Source: Anas platyrhynchos (taxonomy: Eukaryota; Chordata; Aves; Anseriformes; Anatidae). Taken from it: DNA of 64,000 nucleotides. The position numbers were made by a program, and so were the translations under genes. The notes below the pieces were generated by a model. That model searched no databases. It saw only the letters and a program-made list of their open reading frames with translations, and had not been told where the DNA came from. The DNA is taken from assembly GCF_047663525.1 (NCBI RefSeq), contig NC_092613.1, forward strand, positions 2,629,501 to 2,693,500. Reading direction: 5' to 3'. Numbering within the stretch: the stretch's first letter is position 1; each line of letters begins with the position of its first letter. This document shows positions 22,861 to 33,000 of this stretch, piece by piece.

Positions 22861-23220
22861 TTAGAATTGAGGGTGATCAAGTGGCAATTCCAAGTCATAG
22901 GGCATACCATACAGCATTTCAAAAGGAGAAATTCCTACATCAGTTCTGGGCTGTGTCCATATGTTTAACAGTGCAACAGGTAAACATTTTACCCAAGAAG
23001 CCTTAGTTTCCAGCATAAGTTTTGTTAGTTGTTTCTTAATTTCACCATTCATTTGCTCTACCTTTCTAGCACTTTGGGGATGCCATGGAGTGTGGTATTC
23101 CCAACTTGTTCCTAGAGCTTTCATAGTCTCTTGAGACACTTTGGAGACAAAATGAGGGCCTCGGTCAGAGTCAATTGTTTCTATAATTCCGTATCTAGGA
23201 ATAATATTCTCAATTCCCAA
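22861..23220 (-). pseudogene. pol: Gammaretrovirus-like pol fragment: integrase
   Basis: A 119-codon open stretch on the minus strand ends in a stop at the left. It contains the integrase core DSDRGPHF (second catalytic Asp), the PQSA...VEQMNGEI region with the catalytic Glu, and the PFEMLYGMPY segment typical of gammaretroviral integrases. The zinc-finger domain and first catalytic Asp are absent, and no env follows. Integrase normally inserts viral DNA, but this copy cannot be functional. It lies in the same orientation as the gag remnants at 24305-24875 and the LTR at 25255. Confidence 0.85.
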
Positions 23221-24304
23221 TTCAACCAGATTTTAGTATTTACTTAACTGATCATAAATTTCGGGATGATTAGGGTCTCAGTGGGGTTGGTCAAGGGAAT
23301 GCAATTGTCCGCAGTTCCCTGAGCGGTCCCATCGGCAATCTGAGCTTGCACATGAACTCAGGTTGTTTTAAGAGTTAACTGCTTTTCTGTTTCCATAACA
23401 ACTCTCTTTCTCAGACCCTTTGCCCCAGAGGACTAACACCCCTGATTTTAGGATCTCAGCCTCGGGCTGAGGCAGAGATATTAACATTCCTACATCCTCT
23501 TTCCCTGCTCATTCAACTTTGAATACCTTTAACACTTTCAACAACCCTTTTAACACTTCCTTTATCTTTCTCTAGCCTTTACTTTTCTAATGCCAACATC
23601 AAAGGCTCAGTCAGGGGCCAACTTAATTCCGTACCTTTTCCCACCAAGATGCTGAAACAACATCAATATACAACATTTCATCCTGTTTTCCTTCTCTCCA
23701 CAAAAACAACATTGACTGTAATATGGTGTTATAATTAATAGTTCCATTTAGGGGCCACTCCTCTCCATCCTCTAGTTTATAAAGTGGCCACCACTGATTA
23801 CAATATTTGATAAGAGTTCTTTTACTTTCTGTACCCTCTCACCCCACTATATCCCTCCACCGTGTTAGTATACATCCTAGGGGGCTTTTCCAGGGGATTT
23901 CTTTGCTTTGACCTTTTCCTATTGTAATCAACAGTGGTTAATATTCCACCGTTTTCCTAGGATCTCTTTACTAGTCAATCCCAATCCCTCCAAAATCCAT
24001 AATATATAGATACACATGTAAAATCAGACCACTGTAAATTAACTGCCTGTAGGCAATTACACTGAGGACATTTAAACCTGATGAGCCGATGATATGCCTG
24101 GGCAAATTTTGTTCCCTTAGACATACACCTCAATGGCAGTTCTTATATTTACATATTAACATATGTATAAAAGAACACTTTAACAAAAATGCCTGGGCTT
24201 CTATATATACAATATACAATGTACAGTTATTATTCCAGTTAGAATTATTCCTCAGCAACTGCAAACATTATGCCAGTTACCATTAAAGCTCGCTTACCCT
24301 CCTC
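23221..24304 (-). mobile_element. Decayed internal region of provirus
   Basis: It lies between the integrase and gag remnants of one provirus. There are many stops in all frames and no protein motif I could assign, so it is probably degraded pol or gag sequence. A long CT-rich part at 23400-23650 is notable. Confidence 0.45.
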
Positions 24305-24661
24305 CTATCTCTTTCTTAAAATCTCGGACATCCCTGGAATTAATGGGGATGGCCACATATTCCTAGTCACTGGTCCCTGAGCGCTAGAGTCAGAGTCGCT
24401 ATCAGCATCTCCCTGGGGTTGTGGATTAGGAAGCCTGGGAGTCAGAGGGGCTGCAGGTGGAGTAGGTGGAATATAGGGAGGCAGTGGGGCTGGGATCTCT
24501 AATTCTCGGTTTTTCTTGTGCCTCCCATCCCCTCCTTTTTCTTTTAGAGGGTATAAATTGGCTTGAGTTTCCGAGCTGATCCACAAATGTGCATATTCAC
24601 TTTCTTCCAAACTAAAAGGTTCCTTTGAGTTTACATAAATATTTAGGCCTGACAAACCCAA
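24305..24661 (-). pseudogene. gag: Gammaretrovirus-like gag fragment (matrix end and proline-rich region)
   Basis: A 118-codon open stretch on the minus strand. It starts in matrix-like sequence, passes a basic RHKKN segment, then a proline-rich stretch containing PLPPYIPPTPP, which resembles a late-domain (PPxY-like) region, then an acidic DSDSDSS run. No capsid or nucleocapsid follows in frame. It is frame-shifted relative to the Gag start at 24875, so Gag is broken. Confidence 0.75.
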
Positions 24662-24800
24662 TCTTCAAAAGACCCAAATATGGGCCAGTAAAGGTGGTCT
24701 CCTCGAATCTGCTTACTGCCCCAAACTTCAACACTATAATGTATTATTTTTACTTTATTTTTTCCCTGCCTAGAAGGGGATTCCTCATAGTTTTTAATCA

Positions 24801-24875
24801 CTAATCCCGGGGTAACCTAACATCAGACGTTACCCCACCCATGGGACCAGAAGGCTTACTCTTCTTCTGTCCCAT
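24801..24875 (-). pseudogene. gag: Gag N-terminus, prematurely stopped
   Basis: The minus-strand ATG at 24875 opens MGQKKSKPSG. The Gly-2 and basic residues fit a myristoylated gammaretroviral matrix start. The frame stops after 24 codons at 24801, and matrix-like coding continues in another frame to about 24640, so there is at least one frameshift. It lies ~360 bp downstream of the primer-binding site, a normal leader length. Confidence 0.7.
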
Positions 24876-25232
24876 CTTCCGGAGCACCTTCACACACGCA
24901 TGCACGAATCGCTTCCCCCTTTTCATGGCCCAGTCCCTTGGGGGATGTGGGAACCGTACTACCGAGGGGTCCACACTCGCTTCGTCCTGCTGGACGTCTC
25001 ACAACGATATGCTCCGGGATGCCAACCCCAACCGAATGGCACACCAGCCTATACTTACTCATCCCATGAGTTCATTCTTCGTGCACAAAGATTACTTGGG
25101 ATTGCCAGCTTTATTTGCTTGTTGCTGAATTTAGGGTTCGTCTGTGAAGGATTTGAATCAAAGTAGTCCTAGCGAAGGCTGCTGAAATCAGCAGGGCGCC
25201 CCCTCTGAAGGTCTTTCAATCAAATTGCCTTC

Positions 25233-25250
25233 ATCCGAGTCATGGCACCA
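25233..25250 (-). other. Retroviral primer-binding site, tRNA-His type
   Basis: The minus strand reads TGGTGCCATGACTCGGAT right after the LTR end and a short AAT spacer. It matches the 3' end of tRNA-His (TGGTGCCGTGACTCGGAT) at 17 of 18 positions. Confidence 0.85.
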
Positions 25251-25254
25251 AATT

Positions 25255-25731
25255 TGTTATAAGTTGCCCCCTTAATTAATTTTTCAGAGAGCATTGTATT
25301 AACCATAGAAAGGAATTTATTGAGTAAGCCAACAGCAAGCAAAACAGCGCTGGGCGGCCGGGGAGTCTCGGCTCCGCCAACGGCGCGCACCTCACTCCCG
25401 CCAGGGTCCCTTTTTATATCTTGGTAATTCCGGGATTACGCAGCACATCCTGGTATATTCTGCGACTGTACGCACTGTTGCTAGGGGGTCGTCTCTGTCC
25501 CTCTGGTGGCCGTGAAGATGAAGGCCATAGTCTTCCTTGGCGTTGTGGTTCAACTTCTATTTTTATTTGGTCCTGTTGGCCCAGCGTGAGACGGGAAGGC
25601 AGGATGTTGATACACTAGTTTAGCAATTTATCAGGAGGTGGTTATATGAGCTTTGCAGCAGTGTCCTTGAACAAAAGAGGCAACTGAGATGCAGAAGGAG
25701 AGAAGGGGAGGGGGTTCTCTTTTTTGTTACA
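25255..25731 (-). mobile_element. 5' LTR of gammaretrovirus-like provirus
   Basis: The plus strand begins TGTTATAAGTTGCCCCC and appears to end TTTTTTGTTACA, giving a ~477 bp LTR with TG...CA ends on the minus strand. AATAAA is present on the minus strand near 25316. It is followed (to the left) by the primer-binding site and gag. The far boundary is inferred from the TGTAACA terminus only. Confidence 0.75.
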
Positions 25732-26635
25732 TTAAGCAAAAGAATTTTCATAGTGTCTGGCCAAGTATTATACAGCTCCTTTCTTCAGCAGGGAGCTTTC
25801 GCAACTTCCGCTCCTCAAACAGAACTCCTTGTTTTTTATAATACAAAAGACAATGAACAAACATTTATGGTGTATTACAAAAAGCATTTGTGAGCAGACT
25901 GAGGTCCTGGGAAAGTCTGGGATGGGCAGAGTACAGGCCACCACAGGGACACAGATGGGGGTGTCCATTTTTACAGGGTACCCACACACCATGGGACTGC
26001 AGCACTGTGAGGCCAGGAGTGCTGACAGGCTGGGAAAGCAGCATCCTAAATCCTGGACTAAGGTCCCCGAGCTGGGTGAGGTCAAGCTACCAGCTTGGTC
26101 TCAGCAAGGTGCAAGACTGGGCCTGGTTATGGGTAAGATTATGCCAAGGAACAGTCTCTGTTGTCAATCCTGCAGGACACTCCAGAAAATACAACCTCCA
26201 TAAAGGCTCCTTAGACTGCACTGGGGTAAGAAGAAAGATTTATGGCAGCAGGCTATGTCTGCCATATGGCATCTACCACCAGGCTTGGAAGAAAGCTGAG
26301 GCATGAAAGCTGTGCTGCCCTCAGGTGGCAGCACAGCGCAGCAGACCAATGCCAGGCAGGCTGTGGGTTCTCCCGAATGCCATGGCCCCCACCTCACATC
26401 CTAGGTACCTCCATCTTCAGGTAAGGGAGAGGAGGGGCGGGGAGGGGCGGGGAGGGAGGGGAGGGGAGGGGGAGTTGGCTTGTCCATATGGTGACAAACA
26501 TACCCCCACCTTGCCCTTTTTGCAGTGAAAAATTAAAGTACAGAGAGGTGGGGGATCTGCCTAAGTCTGGCTATGAACAGGAGGTGTTGGTGGGTAGGTG
26601 TGACCCACCAGGCAGCCCAGGAGTTGGGCCTGGCT
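25732..26635. other. FGD2 downstream region, no coding signal
   Basis: Between the provirus and the FGD2 stop codon. Part is probably the FGD2 3' untranslated region, but no clear minus-strand AATAAA was seen. It contains a G-rich (GGGGAGGGGC)-type minisatellite at 26423-26473 with G-quadruplex potential. Confidence 0.5.
26423..26473 (+). repeat. G-rich minisatellite (GAGGGGCGGG type)
   Basis: Repeated GGGGCGGGGAGG and GGGAGGGGAGG groups; more than four G3+ runs within 50 bp. Confidence 0.8.
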
Positions 26636-27095
26636 TCACTCTGCCTCACTGCATGAGTCCACATCTTCACCCTCCTCTGGGTGTATGATCCCTGCAGCAC
26701 AGCGTGCCATGATCCTCATCCAGCGCTGTTTCAGCTCCTCTGTGTCGGCCAGGAAGGTATAGACCTGCTGGGACTGTGCCAGCTGGAAGAGGTGTTGGGC
26801 CTTGCCCTGTGGCAGGTCCCTTACCTGGTAGCCCAGCAGTGGAATGGAGGTGTGGGCTCGGACATCCTGCCAAGAGAGAACACAGCAATGAAAGGCAGGC
26901 AATCTAAGCACTGGGCTGCCCCCTTGCAGATGGAGCTGAGCCCAGACTTACCTGGGGGGCTGCATAAATGTACAGCACAAGGGAATCATCCCATGGGATA
27001 ACAAACCAGCCCCTCATGCCTCCCTTGCCGTTCTTGTCCAGCAGCTGCAGGGAACTGCACAGAAGACTCCTGCCTGATATCTCTGCAGCTCCCTT
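26636..27095 (-). CDS. FGD2: FGD2 second PH domain exons and C-terminus
   Basis: Exon 26952-27095 starts [13 protein letters not shown] and ends LYIYAAPQ. Exon 26636-26866 starts [15 protein letters not shown] and ends in an acidic tail ([13 protein letters not shown]) before TGA. A possible donor-like GTAAGG inside the last exon (near 26825) is not used: the frame continues and matches the human protein. The acceptor of the first exon directly abuts a pentanucleotide microsatellite. Confidence 0.92.
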
Positions 27096-30000
27096 CTGCC
27101 AAAAAATAAATAAATAAATAAAAATAAAATAAAATAAAATAAAAATAAAATAAAATAAAATAAAATAAAATAAAATAAAATAAAATAAAATAAAATAAAA
27201 TAAAATAAAATAAAATAAAATAAAATATAAAATAAAATAAAATAAAAACAGCCAACAAATCTCTAAACACCCAGTGTTAGTGGAGGCAGAAAGGGCACTG
27301 ATCAAAGGGCTGGGAATGGCAGCAGAGGTTGGAGGAGCAGGGCACAGGGAGGATGGGCAGAGAGGGGTACAACTGACCTCCAGGATGCCTTTGTGCTTCC
27401 ACTCCTGGTCCTCCAGCACTACATGGCCCATCAGGAACACATAGCATTCCTGACATACACGGTTTAGGCGGTTCCCATCATACTGCAGCTTCACCTTGTG
27501 TTCTGAGCAGTGAGCACACACCACCTACAACAATCAGGCATGGACACTGATGGGGCTAGGGTAAAACTGGGGCATCCCTATAACTCCATGAGGAGCTGAG
27601 GGACAGGAAACAGCCCTGAACCCAGGTAAAGGGGTGCAGAGTGTACAAGGGCTGCATTCCTGGCCCAACTGCTCAGGCCAGAAGGCAAGGGAAGAGTTGG
27701 GGAAGAGGGTAACTCACGTATCCACAAGCTCTACAGTGGTGTCTCCGGCGCATGATGGCATTGAAGGGCTCCTTGCAGCGCATGCACATGGTCACCAAGT
27801 TGTCCCGCACCCACTGTGGGGCTCGGCAGCCCAGCTCTTCTGTCTGAGGGTGGGAAATGGCATTGCTGGGGCTGGCTAGCCATGGTCAGGGTGATCCTGC
27901 TCACACTTCTCTCAGCCTCCTCAGGCCCTCTGCACTTACTCGTCCCTCCCCAGTCTGCCCCCACTAGTTCTGTAGGGTTTAGCTTAGGAAATTGAGGCAC
28001 AGCAAAGTGGGACCTCCCTGAGCTTCAGCGTATGGGGGTGCTGGAGGCAGACAGGACATGGGAAGGACAGACAGGTTACCTTGAGTGTGGGGTTTCCTGT
28101 CTCCAGCCCACGCACAACCATCTTAAAGCTCTCACTCCTCTTCTCCTTCCTGTCAATGGCATCCTGGAAAGCCTAGAAGGGAAGGCAGGGCTGGAAGGAC
28201 AGATAGGGGGGATACCCAAACACTGACAGGTAGGGGATAAGCACCCCTGGGGACCCAGGCATCCAGCTGGTATGGGATGTGCCACTTCTCACAGCACTCA
28301 GCCGTACCTTGATCCAGGCATTCATTTCCTCCCCAGACCTAAGTGCAAAAAGCGAGATGGATAAGCTGGCATCACTCCTCCCTGAGGAGAAATGGGGCCA
28401 TCACTCTTTCCCTTACCTGGCCTGCAGCTCCAGTGTCCGCTGCTTTCCCGAGACTAGGAAGGTGTGAGGGAATTGCATATCATTCAGCTCCTGCACCTGA
28501 GAGACACCGAAGAGAACATGGGAAACAGCTGAACAAACATCCAGCTCAAAGGGACCTCCATCTGTGAAGTGAGTAACAGGGAGTTCCCTCAGGCAGAAGC
28601 CCTTCAGCCCCTCAAATCCGTGCATGATATTTCAGTACAATCTCACAGGATCAGGCTGCAACCAGTCCCCCTCACCCACAACATCAACTCTGGCTCCAAA
28701 TTCTTCCTCCCTTCCCAGGAAGTACAAGGTAGCAGCCACACTACACCACAGAGAGGGCTGCATTTGGAGGAAGCCTCTGAAACTGCTCCCCAGGGCCTTG
28801 GGGAAAGCAAAAAGACAAAGGGCTTGTCTGACCTTCATGCCATCCATGTCAATGCGGAGGCGGACCTGGAACTCAGCGCCCACCTGAATGACCTTAGGCA
28901 CGCAGTACAGCAGCATGTTGTTGAACTGTGCAGGAGAAGAAGAGTGTGGGTCTGTGCCCAGCAACCTATCTGCTCAGGGCTGAGGGGTTCACTAGGATCA
29001 AGGGTCCCTCAGACCCTAGGAGCTGAGCCGATCCCTGGGAAAGATTTGGACTAAAAGGTGCCTACTTCTGCCCCAGCCCTCTCCCACCCTACAAAGGGAA
29101 ACCACTACAGGATTCTGGCCTCCCCCAGGGAATCAGAGGTTCCCAAACACATGGAGCCCTGAACCAGGGTGTTCAAACCCCACAGAACTGAAATAATCCT
29201 TTCTATACAGAGATGAGCCACCACCACCCCTGGCCAAGCTGTCTGCCCCTCTCGCCATCCCTATCCCACCTGCTCCCTGCCCCTTCCCCCTGGCATCCTG
29301 GCTCCCATCAGAATCAGGTACTTCTCCGATGTGCTGTTGTTGCGGGTTGAGATTTTTTGGACTGGCCCCTCCTTGATCAGCTCATTGGAGGGATCCACAA
29401 TGTCATGCTCGAGGCCCAGTCTCTGGGACACCTCCCAGAGGTTCTGCAGCCGCTCCTGGGGGAGGCAGGGGAACCTGTCTGGGAGGGAGCTGAACAGCCA
29501 ACACCTTGTCATACCTGGGTCCCCTCCAGCCCCAGCCCAGCTACTGAGTACCGGGGGAGATGGCACATGTCACTCACCCCAGACTGACCTTCACGAGCAG
29601 CTTCCAGCCTGGAAACAGCCAGTCACAACACGGCTGATGCTACAGACATTATTTCCCCAGGCTCGGGGAGATGGGGGTCAGACATCAAAAGCAAAGTCTA
29701 ACCTCCCCGGCTGAACGCTGCCCCATTCTGGGCAGGGTTTTGCTCTGTTCTGAGTTGCACAGCAAAGAGGCCATGAGAAAATCTGGCAGAGTGCCAGCAA
29801 ATCACCATGCCATGATTTGCAAAGCATTGCCAGCTGTGACAGGCACTCACCATCTCAGCAATAGCTGTATTTGAATGCTTGGCCACCATGAAAATCAACT
29901 CCAGAGCCTCTGCAAGGAAAAGAGAAAAGTTAAGCTCCTGCTGTGGAGAGGTAGGAGAAAACTCCTGCATCTGTCCTCACCAGCAACTGCACATGCAGTG

Positions 30001-33000
30001 GCTGCTGTCCTACCCTGGATACCATCTGAATGGCCCTGAGCACCACACAGGTGCCTGGGTCCTGCTAGGCTGTGCAGCACAGGCAGTCGTGGGGAGACAC
30101 AGGGTGCTAATTTATCCTTCATCCCAGCTGGACTGGGAACTGCTGTTATCCACATGGTTGTGATACCTCCCCCGGTCGTGGCAGATCTCCCTGCAGGGAA
30201 ATGCTCTGCAGCAGCGCACCTTATCCTGAACCATCACCCACCTTTCCCAACAACTTTCACAGACCCTAAAGGGGTCAGAAAAGTGTCATACTCAGAGGTT
30301 TATCCAAGAGCAGCTGTTGAGAGGACCCAGGTAGCCTGATGCCCATGTACAATGCCAGGAGCTGTCAATTCCCCCACCAACCCACTCCACTGCTCGCTAC
30401 AGCAAGGAGCTCTTACTCTCTGCATCATTCCGATCTGGGGACTCAGGCGGCAGTTTTTGGGTATAGTCTTTTAAGAGGAGTTCATAGCGTGGGATCCTCT
30501 GCACTGGTTCCAGCATATGGTGCTGCAGTGTTAGGTTAGCACAGACCTTCCTCTTCTGACCCATGCACAGAGAAAGAAACAGTAAACACAGTAGTTCCTA
30601 CTATCCTCTGCTTCCTCCCTAGAGGGGGATTTTGGGAAGCATTCCTGTGGTCCCCCCACACTGCCATGGCCTATCACCTGGATGTCAGCAATGAGCTCCT
30701 GGAAGGGCAGTGATTTCTCTGTCCAAACAGTGATGAGCTCCACAGCCTTGTTGAAGTTCTTCACATATTCACCGTACATTTTCAGGAATGGTGCAAGCTT
30801 CTGGATCATGTCCCCGATCCTTGGGTGGGAGCTCCTGCAGCAGGGAACCACAGCTTCCTCAGACCGTAGGGAAGATGGACAGCAAGAGATAAAAAAAGGG
30901 GGGCAGTTTATGCATGGCAGAGGTTTATGGCTACATCCTCATACAACTCCCCACTCTCTAGAACAGGTACATGGCCAGCCAGCCTTGGCATTCATTCCTG
31001 GGAACACCCCTAAGCCACATGAGATGTCACTCCGCTTTTCAGAAATAGCTTAATCTGGGCTGGACTGTTTTAAGGAAGTGCTGTCCAGCACAAAGACGTC
31101 TGGAGCAAAACAGGCTTGAACTCTCTAGTCCTATTGGGAGGCCAAATTCGCCACTGCTCCTTTATTCTGGGAAATTAACCCAAGCATCCTGGACCCTCCC
31201 CTCCCACAGCTCACCAATTCTCCATGCGCTTCTGCAGCTCTGGCAGGAAGAACTTGGCATGGAACTGGTAGATGGAAGAAATGTTGGAGAAGATCATTTT
31301 TACCACCTCCTCTGGGACTGTTTTCCCATTTTTGGCTTCTTTCATCAGCTCTGTATAGAACACCTGAAAGAAAGGTAGGAGAAGATCACATTTGAGATCA
31401 TCCAAGGAACCTGAATGTGCACAAGCCCAAGGGACCTGACAAAATGCATCCACAGGGCCTGATGGGATTGGTGGATGAAGTTTCTAAGCCACTACCCCTC
31501 GTATTTGAGAAGCTGTGGCAGTCTGGTGAAGTTCTCAGTGAATGGAAAAGGACAAACTTAAACCCCATCTTTAAAAAGGGAAAAAATGAAGACCCAGGGA
31601 ACAGACCTGGCAGACCAGTCAGTCTCACCTCTGTGCTTGGCAAGACCATGGAGCAGACCCTCCTGGAAACTATGCTAAGGCACACAGAGATCAGAGAGGC
31701 GATTTGTCACAGCCAACATGGCTTCACTAAAGGCAGATAGTGCCAGACAAATTTAGTGGCTTTCTACAACAGAGTTAAAGCATTGGTGGATAAGGGAAGA
31801 GCAACTGATATCATCTACCTGGACACATGCAAAGCACTTGACATGGCACTGCACAACATTCTTTTCTCTAAATTGGAGAGACATGGATTTGATGGATGGA
31901 CCACTCGGTGGGTAAGGAATTGATTGGATGGTTGCACTTAGAGTTGTAGACAACAGCTCAATGTCCAGGTGGAGACCAGTGAGGAGCAGAGCCCCACAGG
32001 GGGGTCGGTATTGAGACCAGCACTGTTTAACATCTTTGTCAGTGACATGGACAATGGGATTGAGTGCACCCTCAGCAAGTTTGCTGAGGAGACTAAGCTG
32101 CATGGTGTGGTCAACACACTGGAGGGAAGGGATGCCATCCAGAGAGACCTGGACAGGACTGAGAGGTGGGCCTGGGAAAACCTCAAGAGGTTCAACAAGG
32201 CCAAGTGCAAGGGTCTGCACCTGGGTCAGGGCAATCACAAACATAAATACAGGATGGGTGATGAAGTGAAAAGACAGCAGCCCTGTGGAAAAGGCCTTGA
32301 GGGTACTGGTGGATGAAAAACTGAACATGAGCCAGAAATGTGCGCTTGCAGCCCAAAAAGCCAATCGTATCTTGAGCTGCATGACAAGTATGGCCAGCAG
32401 GTCAAGGGAGGTGTTTCTCCCACCCTGCTCTGCTCTCCATGAGACCCTATCATCTGCAGTGGTGCATTCAGCTCTAGAGCCCCTAGCAGAAGAAAGACAT
32501 GGACCTGTTAGAGTTGGACCTGTCCAGAGGAGGGTTGTAACGATGATCAGAAGCTGGAGCACTTCTGCTATGAGGATAGACTGAGAGAGTTGGCATTGAG
32601 TTCAGCCTAGAGAAGAAAAGGATCCAGGGAGGCCTTATAGTACTTAAAGAGGACCTACAAGAAAGCTGGAGAGAGACTCTATCAGGGAGCACAGGAATAG
32701 GACAAGGAGTAATGGATTTAAGGTAAAAGAGGGTAGATTTAGATTAGACATTAGGAAGAAATTCTTTACTATGAGGGTGGTGAGGCACTGGCACAGGCTA
32801 CCCAGAGAAACTGTGTATGCCCCATCCCTGGTAGTGTTCAAGGCCAGGTTGGATGGGGCTTTGAGCAACCTGGTCTAATGGAAGGTGTTCACGCCTGCAG
32901 CAGGTGAGTTGGAATTTAGTGGTCTTTGAAGTCCCTTCTAACTCAAACAATTCTGTGATTCTATGACTCTATGATTTTGTGATTCTCTGGCTGTGATGAC

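Noticed and set aside
26820-26830. Extra intron in the last FGD2 exon at CAG|GTAAGG
   Set aside because: The frame reads through and the residues on both sides match the human protein order; no acceptor is needed.
26986-27270. Minus-strand open frame rich in Phe, Ile, Leu and Tyr
   Set aside because: It is a translation of the (TTTTA)n microsatellite.
31398-32692. Plus- and minus-strand open frames in the FGD2 intron as separate genes
   Set aside because: They are pieces of one CR1 element (reverse transcriptase and its antisense).
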